A stretch of 64,000 nucleotides of DNA from Bifidobacterium italicum (GTDB lineage: Bacteria > Actinomycetota > Actinomycetes > Actinomycetales > Bifidobacteriaceae): NCBI RefSeq assembly GCF_002286915.1, contig NZ_MVOG01000005.1, forward strand, positions 1 through 64,000. The letters are read 5' to 3'. Within the stretch, counting starts at the first letter, position 1. Each line of letters begins with the position of its first letter. Positions 18,053 to 26,953 of the stretch are shown here, piece after piece. The notes beneath the pieces are model-generated. The model was not told the origin of the DNA. It was given only the letters and a program-made list of their open reading frames with translations, and did not search any database. The position numbers were made by a program, and so were the translations under genes.

Positions 18053-19420
18053 TCACTGCGGATCGAGCAGGCCGATGATGCGCTCCATCTCCTCGGGCGA
18101 CGAGAACACGATCTCTATGCGGCCGTGGTTCTCCGATCCCTTGATCGAGACCTTCGTGCCGTAGCGCTGCTCGAGGCTGACCTGGATCGGCGAGCCGGCC
18201 CACGGATTGTGCTTGTTCGTCTTCGGCTTCTTCGGATGGTCGCTCGCCTGCATCGAGACGATCTCCTCGACGCTGCGCACGCTCAGGCCTTCGTCGACGA
18301 TGCGCCTGGCGAGCGCCTCCATCGACGCGGCGTCCGGCAGTCCGAGCAACGCACGCGCGTGCCCCGCGGAGATCCTGCCGGAGGCGACCGTCTTCTGCAC
18401 GCTCGCCGGCAGGTTCATCAGGCGCAGCGTATTCGCGATCTGCGGACGCGACTTCGAGACGGAACGCGCGAGCTGCATCTGCGTCAGGCCGAACTCGTCG
18501 ATCATCTGCTGATAGGCGGCCGCCTCCTCGAGCGGGTTGAGCGCGACGCGGTGCAGGTTCTCGAGCAGCGCGTCGCGCAGCATGTAGTCGTCGGCCGTCG
18601 TCTTGACGATCGCCGGGATCTTCGTCAGTCCGGCGATCTGCGATGCACGCCAGCGGCGCTCCCCCATGATGAGCTCGTATTCGCTGTCCATGCGGTCGGC
18701 GAACGGATCACCGGTCGACTGCTTCGGCTGCGCATGCGCGGCCCGGATCTGCTCGACCGGGCGTTTGCGTACGACGATCGGCTGCAGCACGCCGACTTCC
18801 TTGATCGATTCGGACAGCTCGCGCAGTTCCTCGTCGTCGAAGACGGTCCGCGGCTGATGCAGGTTCGGTCCGATCTGCGTGACCTCGAGTTCGACGAGAT
18901 AGCCGCCTTCAACCGGCTTGAGGCCGTCCTCGGCCGTGTCCTTGCGCGCCTTGGCGTCGTCTTTCGCAACGATCGGCGTGCCGTCGAAGAACATGTCGCT
19001 CGGATGCGCCATGTCGCCGATCGCCGGCATCGTCGCGCGCTTCGGCGCCGGCGTCGGGGCGTCCGCGTCGTCGGCGGCGTCCTGCGCCGGCGGACGGTGC
19101 TCGGCGGCCTCCGGCTGCAGCGTCATCGGCGCGGCGAGCTTCGAGACGGTTGCGCCGTGACGCGTCATCGCGCCCATTGACGGGATCGTCGAGCTCAGCG
19201 GGGAGACCGGCGCGGCCGCCTGCTCGCCCGTCACGGGCTGCGTCGGCGCAGCGGGCTGCTTCTGCTTCCCGGGCGCCGCCTTCGTCACCTTCGCGGTCTT
19301 CTTCGGCTTCGCCGTCTTCTTCGGCTGCTCGGTCGGCGTCACCGGCGCCGCGGGCTGTTCGCCTGGCAGCGAGGGGAACAGTGCACCGAGTCCTCGGCCC
19401 AAACGTGATTTCGATGCCAT
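18053..19420 (-). CDS. parB: Chromosome-partitioning protein ParB
   Basis: 455-aa parS-binding CTP-dependent clamp. The N-terminus MASKSRLGRGLGALFPSLPG is the ParA-stimulating peptide typical of the family. It is followed by a long Pro/Ala/Lys-rich linker (to ~residue 170), longer than usual. The ParB/Srx domain starts near VTQIGPNLHQPRTVFDD, with the CTP motif GERRWRAS. The helix-turn-helix is around LTQMQLARSVSKSRPQIANT. The C-terminal dimerisation segment ends in EMERIIGLLDPQ. One nucleotide separates it from parA upstream, so the two are co-transcribed. Confidence 0.95.
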   Translation of the reverse strand: MASKSRLGRGLGALFPSLPGEQPAAPVTPTEQPKKTAKPKKTAKVTKAAPGKQKQPAAPTQPVTGEQAAAPVSPLSSTIPSMGAMTRHGATVSKLAAPMTLQPEAAEHRPPAQDAADDADAPTPAPKRATMPAIGDMAHPSDMFFDGTPIVAKDDAKARKDTAEDGLKPVEGGYLVELEVTQIGPNLHQPRTVFDDEELRELSESIKEVGVLQPIVVRKRPVEQIRAAHAQPKQSTGDPFADRMDSEYELIMGERRWRASQIAGLTKIPAIVKTTADDYMLRDALLENLHRVALNPLEEAAAYQQMIDEFGLTQMQLARSVSKSRPQIANTLRLMNLPASVQKTVASGRISAGHARALLGLPDAASMEALARRIVDEGLSVRSVEEIVSMQASDHPKKPKTNKHNPWAGSPIQVSLEQRYGTKVSIKGSENHGRIEIVFSSPEEMERIIGLLDPQ

Positions 19421-19421
19421 G

Positions 19422-20393
19422 TCACTCCTCGTTTCTTCTCGATGCGATGGTCTCCAGCACCACGGCCGACCGGTTGTTAATTTCGAGCGCGGCCTCGCGG
19501 TACGCGATCGCGCCCATGCCGCGCGGATCGTAGCTGACGACGGTCTGCGCGAAGCTCGGCGCCTCCGAGATCTTGACGGTGCGCGGGATCGTCGTGTCGA
19601 GCACGATGCTCGGATAGTGCGTCTTCACTTCCTCGTACACCTCGCGGCTGAGCAGCGTGCGGCGGTCGAACATCGTCACGAGCATCGTCGAGACGAGCAG
19701 CTCGGGGTTGAAGTTCGACTGGACGAGGCCGATCGTGTTGATGAGCTGGCCGAGGCCTTCGAGCGCGTAGTATTCGGCCTGGATCGGGATGAGCATCTCG
19801 GAGACCGCGCACATCGCGTTGATGACGAGCAGGCCGAGGCTCGGCGGGCAGTCGACGAAGACGTAGTCGTAGTGCACGTCGCTGTCGGCGAGGAAGTCGT
19901 CGAGCGCGTGGCGCATCCGGTTGTTGCGGTCTGGCATGTCGGCGAGCTCGAGGTCGGCGCCGCTCAGATCGATCGACGCGGGCACGACGTGCAGCGTCTC
20001 GTAGTCGGGGCAGGTCTGCATGACGTCGGCGATCGTCGCGCGTCCTTCGATGACGTCGTAGACCGACGGGTCGCCGGAGTTGTGCTTCGCGCCGAGCGCC
20101 GTCGACGCGTTGCCCTGCGGATCCATGTCGACGACGAGCACGTTCATGCCGGTCTGCGCGAACGCGGCGGCCACGTTGACGGCGGTGCTCGTCTTGCCGA
20201 CGCCGCCCTTCTGATTGGCGACGGCGATGCGGCGCGTGCTCGCCGGACGCTTGAATTCCGCGGCGTTGATGCGTTCGTAGCGCGTGGATTCGTCGGCGAT
20301 CTGCGAACCGACGCCGGAGTCGCTGCCTTTGAAAATGCGCGCCAGCGTCTCCGTGGTGCTTTCCATTCCGGGGATGTTCCCTTGATCTGTCAC
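19422..20393 (-). CDS. parA: Chromosome-partitioning ATPase ParA (Soj)
   Basis: 323-aa deviant Walker-type ATPase that works with ParB in origin segregation. The deviant Walker A is NQKGGVGKTSTAVN (around residue 63), the Walker A' aspartate is in VLVVDMDPQGN, and YDYVFVDCPPSLG is Walker B. About 55 extra N-terminal residues precede the fold. It is the first gene of parAB. A cluster of DnaA boxes lies between it and rsmG. Confidence 0.95.
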   Translation of the reverse strand: MTDQGNIPGMESTTETLARIFKGSDSGVGSQIADESTRYERINAAEFKRPASTRRIAVANQKGGVGKTSTAVNVAAAFAQTGMNVLVVDMDPQGNASTALGAKHNSGDPSVYDVIEGRATIADVMQTCPDYETLHVVPASIDLSGADLELADMPDRNNRMRHALDDFLADSDVHYDYVFVDCPPSLGLLVINAMCAVSEMLIPIQAEYYALEGLGQLINTIGLVQSNFNPELLVSTMLVTMFDRRTLLSREVYEEVKTHYPSIVLDTTIPRTVKISEAPSFAQTVVSYDPRGMGAIAYREAALEINNRSAVVLETIASRRNEE

Positions 20394-20471
20394 GAGGACT
20401 GTCCTCCTAGTTGAGTCGCAGTGTCTTCAAGTCTGTGTAGCCGTATGGACAGGACGGGCGCCCCGTCCCGT

Positions 20472-20624
20472 TGTGGATAACCTGTGGACGATTGTGGATA
20501 ACTTCTCTTCCGTCCACGGCGTCTCCATTGTGGAAACCGTTGATTTTCAAGCGGTCAGCGGTCGTCAAGTTATCCACATCGGCATTGTGGATAACTTTTC
20601 CGGATCGCCGGACGATGTGGATAA
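20472..20624. promoter_or_regulatory. Cluster of five consensus DnaA boxes between parA and rsmG
   Basis: Exact TTATCCACA (or its complement TGTGGATAA) occurs at 20472-20480(-), 20493-20501(-), 20570-20578(+), 20586-20594(-) and 20616-20624(-). A degenerate TGTGGACGA sits between the first two. The interval lies upstream of parA and at the 3' end of rsmG. The density rivals that of the dnaA-dnaN region. It may be a DnaA titration/regulatory site or an ancestral origin half. Confidence 0.8.
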
Positions 20625-20625
20625 T

Positions 20626-21399
20626 CTACCGCTTTGCGGTCTTCTTGCCGGCCGCCTTCTTGTTGATGATGACGACGCGCGTATCCTCGAGGCCGTCGGC
20701 GACCGGCGCCGTCACGACCCGCGGACGCACGCCGCCGTACTGGGCGATGACCTTGCGCGCCTTGTCGATCTCGGCCGGCGCAGAACGCCCCTTGAGCGCG
20801 ATGAGCTCGCCGCCGGGCTCGACGAGCGGCAACGTCCAGCCGGCGAGCTTCGTCAACGGCGCGACGGCCCGGCAGGTCACGGCGGCGAAGGGGTGCCGGA
20901 TCGTCTCGCGCACCTCGTCGGGGACGACGACCGAGGCCCTGACATGGCGCTTCGTCGCCGGCCGCCGTTCGTCGAGCGCGGCGATCGCCTCCTCGGCGCG
21001 CGCACGCACGACGGTCACGTTCCGCAAACCCATCGCCTCGACGCATTCGTCAAGCCATTCACAGCGGCGCTCCATCGGCTCGATGAGCGTGAATGCATGG
21101 TCGGGCAGCATCGCGGCGGCCACAAGCCCCGGGAAGCCGCCGCCGCTGCCGATGTCGGCGACGGTCTTGAACTGCCGCCCTTCGGTCGCCTCGCGGACGA
21201 ACGGCACAATCGCCGCGGAATTGAGCAGATGCCGCTCCCACAGGATGTCCACGTCGCGCGGCCCGATGAGCCCCCTCGGCTCGCCCTCCTGCGCAAGTTT
21301 CCCGTGAAACACCTTCAGCGCATCCAGCGCGTCGCCGAACACCCCTTCAAGCACCGGGGAATCGGCGAGTTGGTCGTCGGTATGGATCTCGTCACTCAT
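20626..21399 (-). CDS. rsmG: 16S rRNA (guanine527-N7)-methyltransferase
   Basis: 257-aa RsmG/GidB, which makes m7G in the 530 loop of 16S rRNA. The SAM-binding motif is [16 protein letters not shown], preceded by [15 protein letters not shown], and the later [10 protein letters not shown] is family-typical. The ATG at 21399 ([10 protein letters not shown]) is chosen; codons further upstream do not look coding. It follows the conserved order jag-rsmG-parA, except that here an accessory block and fucO separate it from jag. Confidence 0.94.
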   Translation of the reverse strand: MSDEIHTDDQLADSPVLEGVFGDALDALKVFHGKLAQEGEPRGLIGPRDVDILWERHLLNSAAIVPFVREATEGRQFKTVADIGSGGGFPGLVAAAMLPDHAFTLIEPMERRCEWLDECVEAMGLRNVTVVRARAEEAIAALDERRPATKRHVRASVVVPDEVRETIRHPFAAVTCRAVAPLTKLAGWTLPLVEPGGELIALKGRSAPAEIDKARKVIAQYGGVRPRVVTAPVADGLEDTRVVIINKKAAGKKTAKR

Positions 21400-21452
21400 A
21401 ACGCACCATCCTATACCGTTTCCGCATGCAACATCCCCGCCGCCTCGCACTT

Positions 21453-21468
21453 TTCTTCACGTGAAACC
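21453..21468. promoter_or_regulatory. parS-like ParB-binding site
   Basis: The 16-mer matches the consensus TGTTTCACGTGAAACA at 13 of 16 positions with the CACGTG core intact. A weaker half-site sharing CACGTGAAACA lies at 21474-21489. Location about 1 kb from parA fits a centromere near the origin. Confidence 0.6.
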
Positions 21469-21525
21469 ATCATCCCACCACGTGAAACATTCTTCGACGC
21501 GCATACCGCGCCGCCATCACATGTC

Positions 21526-21559
21526 GGCGCGGTACATACGCCGGCGCATGTAACGCGCC
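21526..21559. promoter_or_regulatory. Imperfect inverted repeat upstream of the mosaic pseudogene
   Basis: GGCGCGGTACAT (21526-21537) and ATGTAACGCGCC (21548-21559) are inverted with one mismatch and a 10-nt spacer. It could be a leftover operator of the decayed gene or of the lost GntR regulator. Confidence 0.3.
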
Positions 21560-21666
21560 ATTAATCAACCGGGACGGTTTGTTTACTGGGGCGTAACGGC
21601 GGATGGGCGCGCGGAAATCCGCGGTCGCGCACAATCGAAGACAACCTCAGGAAAGGAGATACGGCC

Positions 21667-22342
21667 ATGCAGGAACAGGACACCGAACTGGAACCGCTGC
21701 TCGACGACCCCGTCGCGTCCGCGTCGCTCAACACGTTCAGCTCGCTCGCCAAAGGATCACCGGCACCGTACTGGCTGTTCCGCGGCGTGTGCGGCGCATG
21801 GGGCATCGAGAGGGAACGCGCGCGGCTCGACCTCATCACCGTCTCCGAAAACGCGACCTTCGTGCTCATCATCGACGGCCGGCCCGAAGGCGTCGTGCGC
21901 GTCTCCCAGCCCGGGTATGTGGGCGGTCCGGAAGCGGTCGCCTCGGAGATCGCGTGGCTCAACGCGCTGCATGAGATCGACGGCGTCCACCTGATCGACC
22001 CGGTGCCCACCGTGCGCGGCATGTTCGTCACGAGGATCCGCGACCTCAACGGCGTGAGCTGGATGGTCGTCTCCACGAAATTCGTGGAGGGGACGGTGCT
22101 CGAGGACCTCGCGAACCCGAGCGCGTACTACGAAACGATCGGCTCATGGGCGGCGAGGTTCCACGCGCAGTCGCGCACATGGAGGAAGCCGTACGGATTC
22201 AAGCGGTTCAACTGGAGGCTGTCGGACATGATCGGCGTCTCGCCGCGCTGGGGCCGCTGGAAGACCGCGGAACTGAACGAACTGCAGCGTGGGATCTGCG
22301 GGGCCGCGCTCGACAAGGCGCTCTCGGTCATGGCGCACGCGC
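21667..22342 (+). pseudogene. Truncated phosphotransferase (APH-like) domain, 5' part of a mosaic
   Basis: A strong SD (AAAGGAGA) and ATG open a normal-looking reading frame: PAPYWLFRGVCGAWGIERER, then FVLIIDGRPEGVVRVSQPGY (nucleotide-binding Lys/Arg region) and ...YYETIGSWAARFHAQSRTW. This resembles the N-terminal phosphotransferase part of APH-class III aminotransferase fusion proteins. It breaks near 22340 before the catalytic HxD loop, and the next homologous sequence is one frame over. The remaining frame to 23103 is meaningless. Likely non-functional. Confidence 0.65.
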
Positions 22343-22872
22343 CGGCTCACCGAGGAACGCAACGTGCTCGGGCCGGCCTACCGCCTGTTCTACCGCAATC
22401 CGGTGCACCTCGTGCGCGGGCGGGGCGCGCGCCTGTGGGATGCGGACGGCACGGAATACCTGGACGTGTACAACAACGTCGCATCGGTGGGACACGCGAA
22501 CCCACGCGTCGTGGACGCGATGACCCGACAGGCGGCCGCGCTCAACACGCATACGCACTACCTGCACGAGAACATCCTCAACTACGCGGAGGATATCCTC
22601 TCCACGATGCCCGAGGAAATCGATCGGGTCATGTTCCAATGCACCGGCGACGCGTTCTGGGGCTTCGAGCGGCAGGGCATCGTGCCGGATATCGTCACGA
22701 GCGGCAAGCCGATGGCGAACGGACTGCCCACCTCGCTGATGGTCGCGCGCCACGAGGTGCTCGAACCCTTCGCCGGTTCCATCCCGTATTTCAACACCTT
22801 CGGCGGCAACCCGGTGTGCATGGCGGCCGCGCAGGCCACGCTCGACGTGACCGCCGCGGACACGGATCAGGC
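22343..22872 (+). pseudogene. Internally deleted class III aminotransferase remnant
   Basis: From RRLTEERNVLGPAYRLFYRN, the frame reads as a class III PLP aminotransferase (WDADGTEYLDVYNNVASVGH, ...HENILNYAEDILSTMPEE). At 22640-22650 it jumps from FQCTG directly to DAFWGFERQGIVPDIVTSGK. This skips roughly 120-150 residues that should contain the PLP-phosphate and aspartate sites. The catalytic-lysine region TSGKPMANG and the following FNTFGGNPVCMAAAQATLDV remain. The in-frame loss with an apparent ACCGGCGA-type junction looks like a deletion, not a sequencing error. Confidence 0.75.
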
Positions 22873-23044
22873 GGCCCTCCTCGGCGCCGCGGAGGGGACG
22901 CCGCTGCTGTGCATCCACCGTATCGCCGCCGACGCGTATGGCGTGCCATGCGAGCGCGCGGTCGACACCTACCTGGCCGACCGCATGCGCTTCACGATGC
23001 ATCATTCCGGCTTCGTGCGCCTCTCCGCCACGCGCACGCAATGA
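22873..23044 (+). pseudogene. UTRA (GntR/HutC effector) domain remnant
   Basis: In the same frame as the aminotransferase remnant, the sequence becomes EGTPLLCIHRIAADAYGVPC ... DTYLADRMRFTMHHSGF, matching the end of a UTRA ligand-binding domain of GntR/HutC regulators. No DNA-binding domain is present. It is therefore a 3' fragment of a third gene, fused by deletion. Confidence 0.6.
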
Positions 23045-23195
23045 TCCGGGGCGTCCACGCGGGGCGGACGATCCCGAGGATGAGTCGCAGAGGCAGGCGT
23101 TAGGATGGTGAATGCCGCAGACGTCCAACCGCAGGAGCAGAATCCCCCTCCCGCACAAGGCCCATGGACGCGCAAACAGGAAAGCCGAGGGAACC

Positions 23196-23810
23196 ATGCC
23201 GATCACCGACGTCGTATTCGATTACTGCGGAGTGCTGCTAGACTGGCGCCCCGAACTGACGATGGAGGGGCTTGTGCCGACGCCGGTCATCCGGCGCGTG
23301 CTCGACCGTGCCGACCCCTACGGCTTCTGGCACTACGACCTGATGAGCGACCTCGGCTGGAGCCCCGAACAGGTCCTCGCGGACTTCCGCCGCCGCCATC
23401 CGCATGACGACGCCCTCAACGAGGCGATGCGCCTGTACTTCGCGAACTACCGGCGCGCCTTCGCCGGCATGATGCCCGGCATGCCGGCCCTGCTGCACGA
23501 GCTTCACGAGCATGGCTACCGGCTGTGGGGCCTGACGAACTTCAGCACGCCGTTCGTCACGCTCGCGCACGCCGAGTTCCCGGCGATGCATCTGCTCGGC
23601 GGCACGATCGTCTCCTCTCAGGAGCGCTGCGCGAAGCCCGATCCGCAAATCTACGAGATCGCGATCGAACGCTTCGGCCTCAGGCCCGAGCAGGCGATGT
23701 TCTTCGACGACAAGTTCGAGAACGCGCGCGCCGCGACCGAGATCGGCCTGCACGGCGTGCAGTTCATCGACGCCGGCCAGGCGCTGCAGGCCGTGCGCGA
23801 CGCGCGCTGA
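23196..23810 (+). CDS. HAD-superfamily hydrolase (YihX-like)
   Basis: 204-aa haloacid-dehalogenase phosphatase. Motif I is VVFDYCGVLLDW; the second acid of the usual DxD is replaced, as in the YihX/epoxide-hydrolase-N branch. Motif II is GLTNFS, motif III is around CAKPDPQIYEIAIERFGL, and motif IV is AMFFDDKFENARAA. The start at 23196 (MPITDVVFD) is where conservation begins. It lies between the gene mosaic and fucO. The substrate is unknown; a sugar phosphate is a family-based guess. Confidence 0.82.
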   Translation: MPITDVVFDYCGVLLDWRPELTMEGLVPTPVIRRVLDRADPYGFWHYDLMSDLGWSPEQVLADFRRRHPHDDALNEAMRLYFANYRRAFAGMMPGMPALLHELHEHGYRLWGLTNFSTPFVTLAHAEFPAMHLLGGTIVSSQERCAKPDPQIYEIAIERFGLRPEQAMFFDDKFENARAATEIGLHGVQFIDAGQALQAVRDAR

Positions 23811-23925
23811 GACGGCACGACGGGCGGGAAACCGGCGATTTGCCCGCCCCGCACCGGCCCGACTACGCTGAGATGCATGTGGCCACGACGCTGTGGCCGC
23901 AACGCACGAAAGGAAGCGTAGCTTT

Positions 23926-25077
23926 ATGGTCTACCGCATGATTTTCAATCAGACCGCCTATTTCGGCCGTGGCGCCATCGAAGAGATCCCGAAGGAGGCG
24001 AAGGCCCGCGGCTTCCACAAGGCCCTCATCGTCACCGACCCGGTGCTCGTCAAGAACGGCACCGCGAAGAGGGTCACCGACGTGCTCGACGCCGCCGGCA
24101 TCCCCTATGCGATCTACGACGACGTCCAGCCGAACCCGCCGGTCGAGAACATCCAGCACGGCGTCGAGGAGTTCAGGAAGTCCGGCGCCGATTTCCTGAT
24201 CGGCCTCGGGGGCGGCAGCCCGCAGGACACCTGCAAGGGCATCGGCATCGTCGCCGCGAACCCCGAGTTCTCCGATGTGCTCTCGCTTGAGGGCGTCGCC
24301 GACACGAAGCACCCGAGCGTGCCGATCTTCGGCGTGCCGACGACGGCCGGCACCGCGTCCGAGACGACGATCAACTACGTCGTCACCGACACGGCGAACA
24401 AGCGCAAGTTCGTCGCCGTGGACCCTCACGACATCCCGGTCGCGGCCTTCGTCGACCCCGACCTGACCGACGGCATGCCGCGCGGCCTGAAGGTCGCCAC
24501 CGGCCTGGACGCGCTCACGCACGCGATAGAGAGCGTCATCACGCCGGGCGCGTGGAGTCTGTCGGACGCGCTGTCGATGCAGACGATCCGCATGATTGCG
24601 AACAACCTCGCCAAAAGCGTCGAAGGAGACCGGGACGCGGGCGAGCAGATGGCCTACGCCTCGTACATCACCGGCATGTCCTATTCGAACGTCGGCCTCG
24701 GCCTCGTGCACGGCATGGCGCATCCGCTCGGCGGACGCCTCGGCGTCGCGCACGGCGTCGCCAACGGCATCCTGCTCGCGCCGGTCATGGCGTACAACAA
24801 GGACTATTCGGGAGAGAAGTACCGCGACATCGCCGACGCCTTCGGCGTCGAGGACGCCTACACCGGGGATCTCGAGCATGTGCGCGACGAGGCCGTCGAG
24901 GCCGTCGCCCGGCTGACGCGCGAGCTGGGCAACCCGACGACGATCAGCGAGGTCGGCGCGACCGAGGACGATCTTGACGCGCTCGCCGCGGATGCCTTCG
25001 CCGACGTCTGCACGCCGGGCAATCCGCGTCCGGCGACGAAGGAGGACATCCTCGAGCTGTACCGCGGCCTCATGTGA
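23926..25077 (+). CDS. fucO: Lactaldehyde reductase (iron-dependent alcohol dehydrogenase)
   Basis: 383-aa group III alcohol dehydrogenase, the same length as E. coli FucO, which interconverts lactaldehyde and 1,2-propanediol with NAD(H). The NAD loop is LGGGSPQDTCKGIGIV. The metal ligands fall in DALTHAIE, GLVHGMAHPLGG and AHGVANG. MVYRMIFNQTAYFGRGAI is close to the FucO start. AAAGGAAG precedes the ATG at 23926. It sits alone with the HAD gene, not in a fucose operon, so the physiological substrate is uncertain. Confidence 0.9.
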   Translation: MVYRMIFNQTAYFGRGAIEEIPKEAKARGFHKALIVTDPVLVKNGTAKRVTDVLDAAGIPYAIYDDVQPNPPVENIQHGVEEFRKSGADFLIGLGGGSPQDTCKGIGIVAANPEFSDVLSLEGVADTKHPSVPIFGVPTTAGTASETTINYVVTDTANKRKFVAVDPHDIPVAAFVDPDLTDGMPRGLKVATGLDALTHAIESVITPGAWSLSDALSMQTIRMIANNLAKSVEGDRDAGEQMAYASYITGMSYSNVGLGLVHGMAHPLGGRLGVAHGVANGILLAPVMAYNKDYSGEKYRDIADAFGVEDAYTGDLEHVRDEAVEAVARLTRELGNPTTISEVGATEDDLDALAADAFADVCTPGNPRPATKEDILELYRGLM

Positions 25078-25103
25078 CCGCCGACGACGTCGACGGCACG
25101 AGC

Positions 25104-25150
25104 GCGAGGGGCGCGCGAACCATAGATGGTATGGTTCGCGCGCCCCTCGC
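25104..25150. terminator. Bidirectional terminator between fucO and jag
   Basis: Exact 21-bp arms (left from GCGAGGGGCGCGCGAACCAT, right ending CGCGCGCCCCTCGC) with a GATGG loop, between convergent genes. Confidence 0.7.
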
Positions 25151-25189
25151 ACTCATCCAGACGACCGTCGGCGCTCTCCGGCGCGGCGA

Positions 25190-25732
25190 TCAGTTCTCGA
25201 CGATGTACTCGTCGTCCTCGAGCTCCTCGTCGTCGGCGTCGTTGTGCTTGAGGTAGATCGTCACGTAGCGCTTCGGCTCCTCGCCGTGCGAACGCGAACG
25301 CAGGCCCTCGTCGCGCACGACGTCATGGATGATCTTGCGTTCGAAGGAGTTCATCGGCTTGAGATCGACCGGCTCGCCGGTCTCACGCACATCGTCGACG
25401 GCGTCGAGCGCCATGTCGCGCAGGATCTGGCGCTTGCGCTTGAGGAAGCCGTCGACGTCCACGATCAGGTGGGATCGCTCGCCGGTCTCCTGCTGCACGG
25501 CGAGGCGGCACAGCTGCTGCAGCGCGTCCACGACCTCTCCGTTGCGGCCGATCAGATGTTTGATGTCGGTGTCGTCGTCGGCCACGATCTGCACCATCGG
25601 GCGGCCGTTGCGCACGCCCATCTCGATGTCGCCCTCGTAGTCGGCGATGTCGAGCAGACCCTCGAGGTAGTCGGCCGCGATGTCGGCCTCGCGGTCCAGC
25701 TGCTCCACGCTTCGTTCTTCGTCCTGCACCAT
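25190..25732 (-). CDS. jag: Jag/KhpB-type RNA-binding protein (KH + R3H)
   Basis: 180-aa RNA-binding protein encoded next to yidC in most Gram-positives. A type II KH domain contains the GxxG-like IKHLIGRNGEVVDALQQL, and the C-terminal R3H domain has the region MNSFERKIIHDVV (the R3H arginine-histidine region). The acidic tail ends DDEELEDDEYIVEN. The ATG at 25732 has AAGGAG five bases upstream, which decides the start over an ATG five codons earlier. Confidence 0.92.
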   Translation of the reverse strand: MVQDEERSVEQLDREADIAADYLEGLLDIADYEGDIEMGVRNGRPMVQIVADDDTDIKHLIGRNGEVVDALQQLCRLAVQQETGERSHLIVDVDGFLKRKRQILRDMALDAVDDVRETGEPVDLKPMNSFERKIIHDVVRDEGLRSRSHGEEPKRYVTIYLKHNDADDEELEDDEYIVEN

Positions 25733-25882
25733 ACGCACTCCTTGCATGCATTGGAATGTTCTCAACATTGTAAAAATCGTTCGGTCCGGGGAGCGTTCCG
25801 CCGGACATACACGCCTAGGACACCAGTGTAGGGCAGTCCCCCGCCACCCGACACGACGGCCGCGCGCGGCGGCCGGATACGA

Positions 25883-25917
25883 CGATTCCCACGGCCGTCG
25901 GACGGTCGTGGGAATCG
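25883..25917 (-). terminator. Hairpin between yidC and jag
   Basis: CGATTCCCACG and CGTGGGAATCG pair over 11 bp, with an inner CCG/CGG extension. It lies after the yidC stop and before jag, so part of the rpmH-yidC transcript may end here. Confidence 0.45.
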
Positions 25918-25938
25918 GGATGGGACAGGTCGGAACCG

Positions 25939-26943
25939 CTACTTCTTCCTGCGGTTCTTGCGCTGCGGCTGCTGGCGTTGATGACCCTGCGCCGCCTTGC
26001 GCTCCGCCGCCTTCTTCGCCTCGATGAGCTCCTCCTCCTCGAGCGATGGACGGCCCTCGCGCGCGCGTTTCCTGTTCTCGTTGTCGTGGTCGCGCTTCTC
26101 CTTGTCGAGCGCGGCCGGCGAACCGGGCGTCGGGAACTCACGCAGCTGCCAGAACGAGCGCAGCAGGTTGCAGATGTTGTTCGCGAGCCAGTAGACGAGC
26201 ACGGCGAACGGCATCGCGACGCCGGAGAAGACATACATGATCGGGAAGATCCACAGCATCATCTTCTGCATGCGCTCGGTCTGCTTGTTCATCGACGCAG
26301 GCGCCGTGTTGCGGCGCATCGTGTTCCACTGCATGTACCACAGGCACGCGCACATCGCGAACACGAAGATCGCGATGACGACCTTGCCGCTCGTGCCGGC
26401 GGTCGTGAAGGTGTCGGAGACCTTCGTGCCGAAGAAGGTCGTCGCCGAGAACTCCTGCGCGGTCGCAACGTCGAAGGCGCCGAGCGGGGCGCGTTTGCCG
26501 CGCGCGATGTACGGGATCGCCGAGAGCACATAGAACATGCACATGAAGACCGGGCCCTGGATGAGCATCGGCAGGCACGACCCCGCCGGATTGGCGTGGT
26601 TGTCCTTGTAGAGCTTCATCATCTCGCGCTGCATCGCTTCCTTGCTCGCGGGATCGTTCTTGCCCTTGTACTTGTTCTGGATCTTCATCATCTTCGGCTG
26701 GATGGCCTGCATGCCGCGCATCGACTTCATCTGCTTGTAGAACAGCGGGAAGACGCACGCCTGCACGACGATCACGAGGAAGATGATCGACAGCACCCAG
26801 GAAAGGCCCACGGCCGGCATGCCGATGAGCGTGAGCAGTTTGTGGAACCAGTACATGACCTGCGTCATGAGCCACTCGACCGGGGTCAGCAGCTTGTACA
26901 GCCACCCCCAGAAACCGCTGTCCAATAAGAAATTATCCGTCAT
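25939..26943 (-). CDS. yidC: Membrane protein insertase YidC
   Basis: 334-aa YidC/Oxa1 insertase that helps membrane proteins enter and fold in the bilayer. It is the short Gram-positive form lacking the large periplasmic domain. The first span is near LLTPVEWLMTQVMYWFHKLL, and the conserved hydrophilic-groove region follows with QVMYWFHK...LSIIFLVIVVQACVFPLFYKQ. The cytoplasmic hairpin includes MRGMQAIQPKMMKIQNKYKG. The last span is FPIMYVFSGVAMPFAVLVYW. The C-terminal tail is strongly basic (QRQQPQRKNRRKK), as in YidC forms that contact ribosomes. Confidence 0.95.
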   Translation of the reverse strand: MTDNFLLDSGFWGWLYKLLTPVEWLMTQVMYWFHKLLTLIGMPAVGLSWVLSIIFLVIVVQACVFPLFYKQMKSMRGMQAIQPKMMKIQNKYKGKNDPASKEAMQREMMKLYKDNHANPAGSCLPMLIQGPVFMCMFYVLSAIPYIARGKRAPLGAFDVATAQEFSATTFFGTKVSDTFTTAGTSGKVVIAIFVFAMCACLWYMQWNTMRRNTAPASMNKQTERMQKMMLWIFPIMYVFSGVAMPFAVLVYWLANNICNLLRSFWQLREFPTPGSPAALDKEKRDHDNENRKRAREGRPSLEEEELIEAKKAAERKAAQGHQRQQPQRKNRRKK

Positions 26944-26953
26944 ATCCGGCCAT

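Noticed and set aside
23926..25077. Part of a fucose utilisation operon
   Set aside because: No other fucose genes are adjacent; only a HAD hydrolase and decayed genes lie nearby.
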